Below, in pieces: positions 29,124 to 39,170 of a stretch of DNA of 64,000 bases. This stretch comes from Legionella oakridgensis ATCC 33761 = DSM 21215 (GTDB lineage Bacteria > Pseudomonadota > Gammaproteobacteria > Legionellales > Legionellaceae). The position numbers and the translations under genes are program-made. The stretch covers positions 2,252,501-2,316,500 of the forward strand of contig NZ_CP004006.1 in the NCBI RefSeq assembly GCF_000512355.1. The letters run 5' to 3'. Every line of letters begins with the position of its first letter. Position 1 is the stretch's first letter. The notes under the pieces are model-generated. The model was not told the DNA's origin, ran no database searches, and was given only the letters and a program-made list of their open reading frames with translations.

Positions 29124-30794
29124 ATGGCGATTAAGGTAAACAAACATGGGCAAAATTTATTACGGGATCCTTTATTAAATAAAGACACTGCCTTTAGTGA
29201 AAAAGAAAGGGAAACCTTTCAATTATTCGGACTTCTACCCTCTAATACCGAAACCATAGAGGAACAGATTCTTCGTTGTCGTGATGCCTATTCTGCCAAA
29301 CAAACCCCGATGGAGCAGCATATTTATTTGCGTGCTTTGCAAGATAGAAATGAGATTTTGTTTTATCGTTTTGTGCTTGATAATCTAGAAGAAATGATGC
29401 CCATCATTTACACACCGGTTGTTGGCGAAGCTTGCCAATTTTTTCATCACATTTATCGTCAGCCACGCGGCTTGTTCATCAGTTATCCTGAATTGGACAA
29501 AATCGATCACATTCTAAAAGCAGTGGCCGCTACTCGAAAAATCAGTGTTATTGTCGTAACTGATGGTGAACGCATTTTAGGCTTGGGGGATCAAGGAGCA
29601 GGAGGGCTTGGCATTCCTATTGGAAAATTGTCTCTTTACACAGCCTGTGGCGGCATCAATCCAGCCGAAACCTTACCAATCATTCTGGATGTCGGTACCA
29701 ATAATCAGGACAAATTAAACGATGCTGAATACTTAGGATGGCGCCACACTCGTCTGATTGGGGATGAATATGATGAATTTGTTGACCGGTTTGTCCAAAG
29801 CATTAAACGCTATTTCCCCAATACACTCTTACAATTTGAAGATTTTGCCCAGCAGCATGCCTATCCTTTGCTGGAACGTTATCAAGATCAATTATGCACC
29901 TTCAATGACGATATTCAGGGCACCGCTGCCGTGGCCGTTGCTGCCATTATTGCCGCTACGAAAGTAAGCGGCATGCCTTTAAAAGAACATCGCATTGCTT
30001 TATTGGGAGCAGGCTCAGCAGGATGCGGCATCAGTGAACAACTGGTTCAAGCCATGATTAATCAAGGATTGAATGAAAAAGACGCACGTTCTCGCTTTTA
30101 TTTAGTCGATAGAATGGGATTATTACAGGATTCCATGCCTGCTTTGCTACCCTTTCAGAAGCCTTTTGCCCGTGCCAATGAATCATTAAGCAATTGGAAA
30201 CTGCAAAGTACGGGAATCAACCTGGCTGATGTTATTAATAACGCACAACCCACCATTTTGTTGGGAGTATCTGGACAGCCAAACCAATTTACCCAAGCCA
30301 TCGTCCAAACGATGGCCAGTTATTGTCAGCGGCCAATTATTTTCCCTTTGTCAAATCCTACTTCACGCACAGAAGCCACCCCGCATGATCTCTTATACTG
30401 GACTAAAGGAAAAGCCTTGGTTGCCACCGGTAGCCCCTTCGACCCCGTGAATATCAATAACCGCGAAATAAACATTGCTCAATGTAACAACTCCTATATT
30501 TTTCCTGGAGTCGGCCTTGGGGTGGTAGCAGGGCAAGCCAGACGGGTCACCAATGGAATGATGATGGCTGCTGCCATCGCATTAAGTGAGCTGGCGCCAG
30601 CGATGAATACTGGAGAAGGACGATTATTGCCAGAACTAGCAAATATACGCAACGTAAGCCGCCATATCGCTAAAGCAGTCATTCAGCAAGCGATTCAGGA
30701 AGGGCATGTCGATAAATTGTCAGAACATGAAATAGAAAACAAAATAAAAGAAACCATGTGGTATCCAGAATATAAACCATTTGTTGCGGCATAA
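29124..30794 (+). CDS. sfcA: NAD-dependent malic enzyme
   Basis: A 556-residue malic enzyme of the long MaeA/SfcA type. Motifs: FYRFVLDNLEEMMPIIYTPV, VTDGERILGLGDQGAGGLGI, FEDFAQQHAYPLLERY, FNDDIQGTAAVAVAAI, the dinucleotide loop LLGAGSAGCGISEQ, and PLSNPTSRTEATP. AGGGAG precedes the ATG. It decarboxylates malate to pyruvate with NAD+. It is followed 14 bp later by a two-gene unit of VOC-like proteins. The coexistence with the shorter malic enzyme at 13936-15177 provides separate NAD- and NADP-linked routes. Confidence 0.95.
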   Translation: MAIKVNKHGQNLLRDPLLNKDTAFSEKERETFQLFGLLPSNTETIEEQILRCRDAYSAKQTPMEQHIYLRALQDRNEILFYRFVLDNLEEMMPIIYTPVVGEACQFFHHIYRQPRGLFISYPELDKIDHILKAVAATRKISVIVVTDGERILGLGDQGAGGLGIPIGKLSLYTACGGINPAETLPIILDVGTNNQDKLNDAEYLGWRHTRLIGDEYDEFVDRFVQSIKRYFPNTLLQFEDFAQQHAYPLLERYQDQLCTFNDDIQGTAAVAVAAIIAATKVSGMPLKEHRIALLGAGSAGCGISEQLVQAMINQGLNEKDARSRFYLVDRMGLLQDSMPALLPFQKPFARANESLSNWKLQSTGINLADVINNAQPTILLGVSGQPNQFTQAIVQTMASYCQRPIIFPLSNPTSRTEATPHDLLYWTKGKALVATGSPFDPVNINNREINIAQCNNSYIFPGVGLGVVAGQARRVTNGMMMAAAIALSELAPAMNTGEGRLLPELANIRNVSRHIAKAVIQQAIQEGHVDKLSEHEIENKIKETMWYPEYKPFVAA

Positions 30795-30808
30795 GATGGG
30801 AGAGTAAC

Positions 30809-31231
30809 ATGATTAATCCATTTGCCTATGAGCCTAAAGGGGATAAGCATAATTCCGACTATTTTAACGAATACCGCATAAAAATCTATGAACGCCGTAA
30901 AACCAGTGGACTGGAAGAGTTGCTTGGTGATATGTGTGCTGTCGTCGTACAAGTGCAAACTGGCGATGCCCTGTCCTATTTGAAAGAATTGTACCTCATG
31001 ACGCCTTATCGTTACGAGGCAAGCTATATTAACAACACACACAAAATCTACTGTTTGGTTAATAAAAAGCATACTCCCATATACATCGTCCTAGAGCCAC
31101 TTGATCCTAATTTTAAAGATGACATTACTCGCCTTAACAAAATGTATCCAAATGCACGAGAAAAATTTAATGCTCGTTATGTGGGAGAAATATTTAAGAC
31201 AAAACATTTAAATGAAACGAAAAAATTTTAA
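30809..31231 (+). CDS. Small protein with possible VOC-like fold, partner of the HPPD-like protein
   Basis: A 140-residue soluble protein that I do not recognise by name. Residues about 43-98 (CAVVVQVQTGDALSYLKELY, later YRYEASYINNTHKIYCLVNK and IYIVLEPLDP) look like one beta-alpha-beta-beta-beta module of the vicinal oxygen chelate superfamily, comparable with the non-catalytic N-terminal half of 4-hydroxyphenylpyruvate dioxygenase. It has no metal-ligand triad of its own. It is directly coupled to the next gene by a TAATG overlap and lies 14 bp after the malic enzyme. The fold assignment is my inference from the pattern. Confidence 0.65.
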   Translation: MINPFAYEPKGDKHNSDYFNEYRIKIYERRKTSGLEELLGDMCAVVVQVQTGDALSYLKELYLMTPYRYEASYINNTHKIYCLVNKKHTPIYIVLEPLDPNFKDDITRLNKMYPNAREKFNARYVGEIFKTKHLNETKKF

Positions 31232-32067
31232 TGTCCCAGGAATTTCGCTTTCATGACTCGGAGCTCACTGAAAATAAATTTTATTGTAATCATCATTTTC
31301 AATTTACACGGCTATCCGATCTTACGTTCAATTCCATTGGCTATACTGAAGACAATGTGCTGGATTTTAAACAGCTCGAATTAGGCCAGCGTTTTACATT
31401 GACCAAGGAACAAGCTAAAGAATTAGATGAGACCAATCAATTTACCGAAGAAAGCGGGTTGAGATCTTTGATAAAAGGGATTGATCATATGGCAACTCGC
31501 ATCCTGGCTGGTGAACGGGAAGATGCTATTTTAGAATTTCTGTGTTTATCCAACTATTATTTCTGGGGTGCTTATAACATCAATGATATGAATTCATCCA
31601 CCAATGTTAACCGTGCCAAACACGGCGATGATATTCGCTCTCCTGCCAAAGTATTTACCGCAAACAATACACCATACATGGTTAATTCTTTTAAAAATTT
31701 ACCCATGCCAACAGAAAATTTTGTGCGTAATTATGGTCGTCGCATGCACCATATCGCCATGGAAGTCGTGGATGGTGATCATCCCGGTGGCGGAAAAAAT
31801 ATTGATTATGTCATCAACACCTTGAAAAAAAATGCACACATTGATTTTCTGGCCAAAGTGTTTGGATCGTGCGGTGATACCCCTGATTTACAACAAATCT
31901 TTTCAAAACATTCTGCTCTCTCACTCCTCATCACCGAATATGTGGAGCGTTGTCACGGGTTTGATGGATTTTTTACGAAAGACAACGTTGCGGCTCTTAC
32001 CGAAGCAGCTGGGCTTGATGAAACCGTCAAAGCCCATCATAAAAAACATGGACTTATTGGCGACTGA
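31231..32067 (+). CDS. HPPD-like VOC-superfamily protein (probable Fe(II) dioxygenase)
   Basis: A 278-residue protein resembling the catalytic half of 4-hydroxyphenylpyruvate dioxygenase. The three metal ligands of that family have clear counterparts: His86 in IKGIDHMATRIL, His173 or His174 in RRMHHIAMEVVDG, and Glu236 in LLITEYVERCHGFDGFF. The spacing of the two histidines (about 87 residues) matches HPPD closely. Other shared features are DLQQIFSKHS before the Glu and the final NVAALTEA helix. The usual N-terminal non-catalytic half is absent but may be supplied by the coupled upstream gene. The substrate is unknown; homogentisate formation cannot be assumed. Confidence 0.65.
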   Translation: MSQEFRFHDSELTENKFYCNHHFQFTRLSDLTFNSIGYTEDNVLDFKQLELGQRFTLTKEQAKELDETNQFTEESGLRSLIKGIDHMATRILAGEREDAILEFLCLSNYYFWGAYNINDMNSSTNVNRAKHGDDIRSPAKVFTANNTPYMVNSFKNLPMPTENFVRNYGRRMHHIAMEVVDGDHPGGGKNIDYVINTLKKNAHIDFLAKVFGSCGDTPDLQQIFSKHSALSLLITEYVERCHGFDGFFTKDNVAALTEAAGLDETVKAHHKKHGLIGD

Positions 32068-32091
32068 AACAGGTTCTAAAATTCAAATCAT

Positions 32092-32565
32092 TCATTCGTT
32101 AAATAAATCCATGATCTCCTGCTCTACCCGGATCGCCAGCGGTAGGAGTGCCTGGGTCACAGGAGCTGTGAGATGAAAGTTACCTTCTACTTCTGCTATT
32201 TCCATTCCATAGATAATAAGCTTCTCTGGCAATTCATGAAGTGCCCGAGCAATATCAATGGCTTCTGCGAGCCCGATGCCATGGGTAGACAAACCATTGG
32301 AGAGCATTGAACATTCATCCTGTAGAAAACGATAGCATGTGCCAACCGCAGCACCAGTTTTGACCGCATCAATTAATATCATCGTATTTACACCACGCAT
32401 CCATTCTAAAAGACGAAGGCCTGGTCGATCGGCCCACATCAACGTCAAGCCTTTAGACAATAGATGACACAGCCGTTCTCGTTGTTGCAATAATTTAATA
32501 ACCTCCCAGCCAAGCTGATCATCGCCAAACGGCGAACCAATCCCAAACACCCGCACAACAGTCAC
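32092..32565 (-). CDS. [NiFe]-hydrogenase maturation protease (HycI/HoxW type)
   Basis: About 157 residues. GIGSPFGDDQLGW near the N-terminus holds the nickel-sensing Asp of the HycI/HyaD endopeptidase family, VNTMILIDAVKTGA the second Asp and STHGIGLAEAI the conserved His. The GTG start at 32565 overlaps the stop of the large-subunit gene (GTGA) and has AAAGGT upstream. The enzyme removes the C-terminal extension of the large subunit after Ni insertion. It is the last gene of the operon and converges with the HPPD-like gene. Confidence 0.9.
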   Translation of the reverse strand: MTVVRVFGIGSPFGDDQLGWEVIKLLQQRERLCHLLSKGLTLMWADRPGLRLLEWMRGVNTMILIDAVKTGAAVGTCYRFLQDECSMLSNGLSTHGIGLAEAIDIARALHELPEKLIIYGMEIAEVEGNFHLTAPVTQALLPLAIRVEQEIMDLFNE

Positions 32566-33860
32566 TGACGAGCTACCTTTAACGTTAAAAAATGCGTTGA
32601 GCATGAAATACAGGGATCGTAATTCCTGATGATCATTTCACTATACGCGCGCAAAACATCATCCTCTTTGGATAAACCAAACTGTTGCAAAGAAAGACGC
32701 AAATCTTCTTCAATACGCGCCTGATTTTGACTGGTGGGCGGAACGATACGTGCCGTTTTGACAAACCCATTTTCGTCCAATTGATAAGAATGCCATAACA
32801 ATCCTCGCGGGGCCTCCGTACAGCCATAACCCACTCCTTCCCGGCGCTGAATAGCTAAGCGGGAAGACGTAGGATAAGCGTAATGTTGCAAAATTCGCTG
32901 GGCTTCCTGAATACAATAATAGATTTCCACAGCACGTGCGACAATGCTGTGGTACATGTTTTGACTTGGAAAATGAATGCCTGCCTCCTGTACAATTTGT
33001 TTGATTTCTTCCGGAAGATGATCAAAATTAAGATTTACTCGCGCCAAGGGCCCTACCAAATAAGGTTGACCATGCAGAAGACAATGCAAGGCGGTGGAAT
33101 AAGGGACTTGCAATTCTTTAAAATGCTCATCAAAGCACTCAATGGGAATATTCAGACCGTTTGTCGCTACAATGTTGCCTTCATTCATAGGATATTCATC
33201 GGTATGACGTAATGAAACACTCATGAATTCATGAGCATTATTTGCAAGAGGCAAGGAGGCAACCCATTGCAACAGTGCCTTACCATCCGCCAGCCTGTTT
33301 TCAACCTTAACCAGTAATTCTTGCACTTGCCGCAGTAAAGGAGCTTTATAAAATCCGCCAAGACAAGCACCTACAGGATGCACGGAACGACCGCCAAATA
33401 AAGAAATCAAATCATTACCCAGTGCTTGCAACCGCAGGCCACGCCGTACTTCCTCAGGATATTTTTTTGCCATCTCTGGAGCAGTCTTGAATCCAAGAAA
33501 ATCAGGCAACGCTAAAAAATGAATATGCAGACTATGACTTTCAAGCCACTCCCCACAATAAAACAGTCGACGCATTTCCCGAATCCAGGGAGTGGGCTTT
33601 ATCTCATAGCATTGTTCAAGCGCATGAACAGCACTCATTTGATAAGCAACAGGGCATATGCCACAAATTCTTGCTACAATATCCAGCACTTCTTCATCCC
33701 GTCTGCCTTCCAAAAATTTTTCAAACAACCGCGGAGGCTCGTAGATTTGTAATTGCAACGATTGGATTTTTCCTCTTGCTATTTGAATGGCAAGTGCCCC
33801 CTCTCCTTCTACTCGGGCAAGGATTGGGACTTGTAGCGTTTTGGTTTTATTTTTTGACAA
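32562..33860 (-). CDS. Group 3b [NiFe]-hydrogenase large (alpha) subunit
   Basis: A 432-residue catalytic subunit. The Ni-binding motifs are intact: RICGICP (Cys66 and Cys69) and DPCISCSTH (Cys417 and Cys420), followed by a nine-residue C-terminal extension after His423 that the maturation protease would remove. The L1/L2 context and length are those of cytoplasmic group 3b NAD(P)-linked hydrogenases (sulfhydrogenase alpha), not of membrane uptake enzymes. The start is TTG 33860 with AAAGGGA upstream, overlapping the small-subunit gene by 14 bases. It holds the Ni-Fe(CN)2CO active site. Confidence 0.93.
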   Translation of the reverse strand: MSKNKTKTLQVPILARVEGEGALAIQIARGKIQSLQLQIYEPPRLFEKFLEGRRDEEVLDIVARICGICPVAYQMSAVHALEQCYEIKPTPWIREMRRLFYCGEWLESHSLHIHFLALPDFLGFKTAPEMAKKYPEEVRRGLRLQALGNDLISLFGGRSVHPVGACLGGFYKAPLLRQVQELLVKVENRLADGKALLQWVASLPLANNAHEFMSVSLRHTDEYPMNEGNIVATNGLNIPIECFDEHFKELQVPYSTALHCLLHGQPYLVGPLARVNLNFDHLPEEIKQIVQEAGIHFPSQNMYHSIVARAVEIYYCIQEAQRILQHYAYPTSSRLAIQRREGVGYGCTEAPRGLLWHSYQLDENGFVKTARIVPPTSQNQARIEEDLRLSLQQFGLSKEDDVLRAYSEMIIRNYDPCISCSTHFLTLKVARQ

Positions 33861-34635
33861 TTTTTATCCCTTTAAAATAAGAACCTGCTTGCTGAAACGC
33901 CGCAGCCTGATTATTGATATGCAAAAATTGTCTGGCTATCGTGCTTTTATCAAAACCATGTTGGTAAAACCAGTTTCCTAATGCCTGAGGATTAGGATTT
34001 TCTGCTGGACCATAGCAGGCATAGCAAGCACGATTTATCCCTGGACAAAGTGCACCACATCCTGTTCGCGTTACCGGCCCCATGCAAGGTTCCTTTTTAG
34101 TCACAAGTACACACACGTGTCCCTGGCGCTTACACTCCATGCATACCGCATCCTGTTTAATTTGCGGGGATGCCCCAGACAACAAAGAACGAATCGTCTC
34201 TAAAATTTGTTGCGTATTCACTGGGCATCCCCATAATTCCCAATCCACTTTAACATGCGCGGCAATGGCTGAAGAAGTGCTTAACGTGGCAATGGTGTCT
34301 GGAGTCGCATAAATCGCAGACATCCAGGCTTTATGATTAGCAGTATTTCGTAAAGCTTGAATGCCTCCTGCCGTTGCACAAGCACCAATGGTAATCAGGT
34401 AAGTGGTTTGTTTACGTATTTTTTTAATCCGTTCAATTTCATCAGGGGTAGACACACTACCTTCAACAAAAGTAATGTCCACAGGCGTTGCAAGATCAAG
34501 ATATCCGGCTTCTGCAAAATGCACAACTTCAACCAAATCAGTCAGCATTAACAATGCTTCCCCCGCATTTAGGAACGCCAACTGACAGCCATCACAAGAA
34601 GTAAATTTATGCACAGCCAACCGTGGTTTATTCAT
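33847..34635 (-). CDS. Group 3b [NiFe]-hydrogenase small (delta) subunit
   Basis: A 262-residue electron-transfer subunit. The proximal cluster ligands appear as FTSCDGCQL (Cys14 and Cys17), IGACATAGG and LWGCPVN; further Cys groups (VCMECKRQGHVC, CMGPVTRTGCGALCPG) would bind additional 4Fe-4S clusters. There is no twin-arginine signal, so the enzyme is cytoplasmic, as in group 3. ATG 34635 has AGGGA upstream. It is located between the gamma and large subunit genes, the order of hydBGDA in Pyrococcus sulfhydrogenase I. Confidence 0.93.
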   Translation of the reverse strand: MNKPRLAVHKFTSCDGCQLAFLNAGEALLMLTDLVEVVHFAEAGYLDLATPVDITFVEGSVSTPDEIERIKKIRKQTTYLITIGACATAGGIQALRNTANHKAWMSAIYATPDTIATLSTSSAIAAHVKVDWELWGCPVNTQQILETIRSLLSGASPQIKQDAVCMECKRQGHVCVLVTKKEPCMGPVTRTGCGALCPGINRACYACYGPAENPNPQALGNWFYQHGFDKSTIARQFLHINNQAAAFQQAGSYFKGIKIVKK

Positions 34636-34659
34636 AGTAAACAATCCCTAGACAGGCTC

Positions 34660-35498
34660 TTAAAAACCAGCTTCAGCAAACAACGCTTTTAATTGTGGAT
34701 AAGCCAATACAGGCCCATCTTTGCAAAGAAACAATCCGCCATATTGGCAATGACCACAATGACCAATTCCACAGGCCATATTACGTTCCATACTAAGATA
34801 AATAGCAGATTCTGGAATATTTTTTTAATTAAAGCCAATACCGCTGTATGCATCATCCTTTCAGGTCCACACATCATAACCATTGTCTGGTCAGGTATTA
34901 AATTTAATGGTTTAATCAAATCCGTTACATAACCAACATACCATGGCCATTTAGCTCCAGCGATATCCGCCGCAATGCGAACCGTGGTATCAGACCTCTG
35001 TTGCCATTCGCTATATTGTTTACGAAATATGAGATCATCACTATGTTTTACCCCTTGCAGAATGGTCAAATGGCCATAATGCGCACGTCTGGCTAATAGG
35101 TATTTGATTGCAGACACCGTTGGAGCACAACCTAAACCACCGCTGACAATGACAACGTCTTTGCCTGTTGTTTCAGCCATGGGCCATCCTCGGCCGTAAG
35201 GACCACGAATGCCTATAAGGTCCCCTGTCTTAAGCCTCTGCATGGCATTCGTCACTCGCCCTACTGCCCGTATCGTATGACTTAAATAGGATTTTTCTTC
35301 TGGATCAGACGCAATGGAGATTGGTATTTCACCCACTCCAGGCAAATACAACATACTAAATTGTCCTGGATGAAACGCAAAACACACGCTAGCATCCAGA
35401 AAACGGGTCTTTAAAGTAAAAATGGTCGTTGATTCTTGCACACGCTCAATGATTTGTGCTGCATGGGGAAGATAAGAATCCACGAACCTTTTATTCAT
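34660..35498 (-). CDS. Group 3b hydrogenase gamma subunit, FAD/NAD(P)/2Fe-2S reductase (frame broken near 34823)
   Basis: A diaphorase subunit that links the hydrogenase to NAD(P). The FAD domain has [20 protein letters not shown] and [12 protein letters not shown], the nucleotide domain [20 protein letters not shown] and MMCGPERMM. The frame is lost at a seven-T run (plus 34820-34826), ending falsely at 34689. One extra base restores [20 protein letters not shown], then [19 protein letters not shown] and a stop at 34660: the four-Cys 2Fe-2S site expected at the C-terminus. The repaired length is about 279 residues. Its ATG overlaps the beta-subunit stop by eight bases. Confidence 0.9.
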
Positions 35499-36645
35499 CT
35501 CGCCCGTTCCTCTCTGCGTCCGTTCTTACATTTGATTCGCCGGATATCGCGGCCAACTCTTCCGTGATGTCAATCCCAACAGGACACCAAGTCACACACC
35601 GCCCGCAACCAACGCACCCACTACTATCAAATTGATCAAACCAACTGCCAACCTTATGCGTTAACCATTGCCGATAACGCTGACTTGTATGCCCACGAAT
35701 AGGATGGCCCCCTAAATAACTATGGCCATCAGTAAAACAGGAATCCCATTCACGCTGATGCTCACTGACTGAGCCATCAAGACTTGGTTTATCGCTTTCA
35801 CTATGACAAAAGCAAGTGGGGCAAACCTGCGTACAATTACCACAGGATAAACAACGTTCCGCCACCTCTTCCCAGCGCGGATGGCCTAAATTAGCAAATA
35901 ATAAATCACGCAATCCCCGTTTATTATCCAAAGGAATCCGCTTCGTCTGCTGGTCAGCTGCCTGCTGAGTTTGTTGGCAAGCTTTCTCCCATTGACCCAA
36001 GGCTGCTTGCGATAATTGTAAATGATTTAATATCCGTGCGCCGCGTTCACTGCCGCTTTGCACCACAAAACCATCATCCACTTCAGTCATTAAAACATCA
36101 AAAGAACTTTTAACCCCGGGACCAGTGCCTGCGGAAACACAAAAACAATTACTGGAAGAATGACTGCAATTGACCGCCACTACAAATAACTGTTCCCGAC
36201 GTTCACGATAACGAGCATCCTGATGGTTCCCTGCCATAAATACCTTGTCTTGAATGGCCAGGGCCACCAAATCACAAGAGCGTACACCAATAACAGCCAT
36301 GGGAGGCTCTTTAGGTTGATGTGCTTCAAACTGCAACCGACCCTTTGCATCACGCACCACTCGCCAAACGGTTTCTCGCGGTTTGAATAAAAGCGGCTTA
36401 AGTGCCTGTGGCCCGTTACTCCAGGCAAATGCTTGACGCTCATCACAGCATTCCAACGTATAATCACCAGGCAATTGTCGATCACGCCAGCCCCATGGTA
36501 ATTGCTCCGTATGATGAATCACATCATAAACAATGGCATTATCACGTACTTGCGGACCAATGCATGAAAAACCTGACTGCTGTAAGACATGCAACAATTC
36601 CTGAAACCGCTCATAAGGTAAAAATTGAGGGCTGTCCATTCTCAT
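35491..36645 (-). CDS. Group 3b hydrogenase beta subunit, 4Fe-4S electron carrier
   Basis: A 384-residue iron-sulfur protein. Two 4Fe-4S ferredoxin motifs stand in the C-terminal part: [17 protein letters not shown] and [16 protein letters not shown]. The preceding region ([31 protein letters not shown]) is typical of sulfhydrogenase beta/HydB and anaerobic sulfite-reductase A-like proteins. It relays electrons between the gamma diaphorase and the small subunit. It starts 71 bp after hypE, so accessory and structural genes form one transcription unit. Confidence 0.9.
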   Translation of the reverse strand: MRMDSPQFLPYERFQELLHVLQQSGFSCIGPQVRDNAIVYDVIHHTEQLPWGWRDRQLPGDYTLECCDERQAFAWSNGPQALKPLLFKPRETVWRVVRDAKGRLQFEAHQPKEPPMAVIGVRSCDLVALAIQDKVFMAGNHQDARYRERREQLFVVAVNCSHSSSNCFCVSAGTGPGVKSSFDVLMTEVDDGFVVQSGSERGARILNHLQLSQAALGQWEKACQQTQQAADQQTKRIPLDNKRGLRDLLFANLGHPRWEEVAERCLSCGNCTQVCPTCFCHSESDKPSLDGSVSEHQREWDSCFTDGHSYLGGHPIRGHTSQRYRQWLTHKVGSWFDQFDSSGCVGCGRCVTWCPVGIDITEELAAISGESNVRTDAERNGRDE

Positions 36646-36716
36646 TGTTCCTGTGAACTCCTATCATGAGCTAGAATCTGTCTTCAAAATCGTTAAGCTG
36701 AGGCTAAAATCAGGTT

Positions 36717-37793
36717 CTAACAAATTCTTGGCAACTGTTCACCTGCCAACCAATCCATCATACGCATTCCACCGAACGTCGTTTTTAACTGCACCATCTG
36801 GCGAGGGTCATCCACTACTTTGCCAATCCATGCGGCCTGCTGCCCTTGTGGATGCTTATGCATAACCGCCAGTAATTTGTCCGTATCTTCAGGAGCACAA
36901 ATTACTAATAATTTTCCCTCATTTGCCATATACCAGGGATCAAGACCCAATAATTCACAAGCGCCTGCTACTTCAGAACGAATGGGAATGTTACGTTCAT
37001 CAATTATAAAACCTACTTGTGATTGTCTTGCCCATTCATTTAAGGTTGTCGCTAGTCCTCCTCGCGTTGGGTCGCGAAGGCAATGGATACCTCCTGGAAC
37101 AGCAGAAATCATCTCATCAACCAGTCCATGCAATGCAGCCGTATCTGATTGGATCGTTGTTGAAAATTGCAAATGATTACGCAAAGACAAGATAGCCACC
37201 CCATGATCACCGACATAGCCACTGACAATCACATGGTCACCTGGTTTTGCACGATCACCGGAAATAAGAACGCCTTCAGGAATTACCCCAACGCCGGTAG
37301 TGGTTATAAAAACACCATCGCCTTTACCGCGTTCCACTACTTTTGTATCCCCTGTAACAATCGCCACATCAGCTTCCTGGGCAGCCTGCGCCATGGACAT
37401 AACAATTTTTTGCAAATCAGCAAGAAGAAATCCTTCTTCCAGAATAAAACTGGCCGATAAATACAATGGCTTAGCTCCTGACATAGCAATATCATTAATG
37501 GTGCCGTGAACCGCAAGTGAACCAATGTTTCCGCCAGGAAAAAATAAAGGAGAGATCACATAAGCATCGGTCGTCATCACCATACGACCCGCGTTAACCA
37601 GAAAAGAGGCTTGATCATTTTTTTGGGCGAGCCATTGATTTTTAAAGGCTGCAAAAAACAGTTGTTCGATCAATTGCGCCATCGCACGCCCGCCACTGCC
37701 ATGGCTTAAATCAATACGACCATGTTTAATATTCAGTTTTGGACCCAATGACGTTTTAGTTGCGACTGGTTTAGCGGCTAATGATTCACTCAT
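36717..37793 (-). CDS. hypE: Hydrogenase maturation protein HypE
   Basis: A 358-residue protein of the PurM/thiamine-monophosphate-kinase fold. [20 protein letters not shown] near the N-terminus and the C-terminal LPRIC are diagnostic: the terminal Cys accepts the carbamoyl group from HypF and is dehydrated to thiocyanate, the source of the Fe cyanide ligands. ATG 37793 is preceded by GAGGAAATT; longer upstream frame has no ribosome site. It lies between hypD and the structural genes. Confidence 0.95.
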   Translation of the reverse strand: MSESLAAKPVATKTSLGPKLNIKHGRIDLSHGSGGRAMAQLIEQLFFAAFKNQWLAQKNDQASFLVNAGRMVMTTDAYVISPLFFPGGNIGSLAVHGTINDIAMSGAKPLYLSASFILEEGFLLADLQKIVMSMAQAAQEADVAIVTGDTKVVERGKGDGVFITTTGVGVIPEGVLISGDRAKPGDHVIVSGYVGDHGVAILSLRNHLQFSTTIQSDTAALHGLVDEMISAVPGGIHCLRDPTRGGLATTLNEWARQSQVGFIIDERNIPIRSEVAGACELLGLDPWYMANEGKLLVICAPEDTDKLLAVMHKHPQGQQAAWIGKVVDDPRQMVQLKTTFGGMRMMDWLAGEQLPRIC

Positions 37794-37856
37794 AATTTCC
37801 TCGCCCATAAGCATACACCGCAGCACAAGCTCCTTCTGAAGAAACCATGCAAGATC

Positions 37857-38905
37857 CTAACGGATTTTCGGGTGTACATACTTTTGCAAACAATTTGCAA
37901 TCGGTTGGTTTTTTATGCCTCGTAAAATAGCGCCACAATCGCATTGCTTGTGTTCGATGCCCTTACTATCTGGCAATTGAAATTTTTTTTCTGCATCGAA
38001 TTGTTCATACTTTGCCTTAATTTGCAGGGCACTGGCTGGAATGCTTCCCAATCCTCGCCATTCAAAGTGGGAACGTAATTCAAACACTTCAGCCATTAAT
38101 TGCTGCGATTGCACATTGCCAACAGGCGTCACTGCCCGAGTGTATTGGATTTCAACTTCATAACGATGCTGATTAATCTGTTCAATCAGCATGAGAATAG
38201 AATGCAATACATCCAAAGGCTCAAACCCCGCTATCACGATGGGTTTTTATAGTTCCGACTAACGGTTGCATAAGCCTGGCTGCCAATGACGACGCTAACG
38301 TGAGCAGGCCCTACAAATCCATCTAATTGCGTTATCAGATTTTCCTCTTGCTGTGACTGTAATAAACGTTCCATAGCAACCGGCGTTAAAACATGGTTAC
38401 AAAATACACTAAAATTAAATAATCCTAATGCTTTTGCCTGCAGAATAACCGCAGCCGTAGGAGGTGTGGTCGTTTCAAAACCAATGGCAAAAAATACCAC
38501 TTCTTTTTTTGGATTGTCTTGAGCCACGCGCAGTGCCTCATCAACGGAATACACCATACGCACATCTGCACCGACTGCCTTGGCTTGTAATAGACTTCGC
38601 TGTCCAGTACCTGGTACTCGCAACATATCGCCGTAACTGCAAAAAATGACATCCGGGTGAGAAGAAAGCGCTATTGCTTTATCAATTCTTGTCATTGGCA
38701 ATACACAAACGGGGCAACCAGGCCCATGGATCATTTCAACTTGTTCAGGTAACAAGCTGGGTAGCCCATAGCGATGAATGGTATGAGTATGACCTCCGCA
38801 AAACTCCATCAGACGGTAGCGGCGTGAAACAGACGCTTTTTTCCGAATGGCTTGAACCAGGGCTTGAGCGTAATCAACGTTTCGAAATTCCTCAATGTAT
38901 TTCAT
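37857..38905 (-). CDS. hypD: Hydrogenase maturation protein HypD (frame broken near 38246)
   Basis: HypD is the 4Fe-4S scaffold on which Fe(CN)2CO is assembled with HypC. Seen: [46 protein letters not shown], then a false stop after SRNYKNPS. The remaining part ([20 protein letters not shown] and a C-terminal Cys-rich segment with [14 protein letters not shown]) is in another frame. One base added to the five-T run at 38244-38248 restores [17 protein letters not shown] and about 349 residues, close to the usual HypD length. The ATG overlaps the hypC stop (ATGA). Confidence 0.92.
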
Positions 38906-39132
38906 GCCTCTTGCGCTCCTTGCATCATATTGGCAAATAAAGCCAATGTTTTTTGCGCTTCCTGCTCATTAAGTTTGGTGAGTGCATACCCCACATGCAG
39001 GATAACATAATCACCAACACGCACTTGCTCCAATAATAAGGTAGCAATTTCTTTTTCAACGCCGCCAATGCTCACAACAGCACGTTGCTCATCCAAAATA
39101 CGAATCACTTGCGCCGGTAATGCTAAACACAT
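38902..39132 (-). CDS. hypC: Hydrogenase maturation chaperone HypC
   Basis: A 76-residue HypC/HupF protein starting MCLALPAQVIRI: Cys2, exposed after removal of Met, is the residue that binds the Fe ligand and the large-subunit precursor. ATG 39132 is chosen over an ATG two codons upstream because only this places Cys at position 2 and it has AAGGA at good spacing. VRVGDYVILHVGYALTKLNE is also typical. Overlaps hypD at ATGA. Confidence 0.95.
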   Translation of the reverse strand: MCLALPAQVIRILDEQRAVVSIGGVEKEIATLLLEQVRVGDYVILHVGYALTKLNEQEAQKTLALFANMMQGAQEA

Positions 39133-39170
39133 ACACATCCTTTTTTAATCATGTCCGTTTTCATGAAGTC

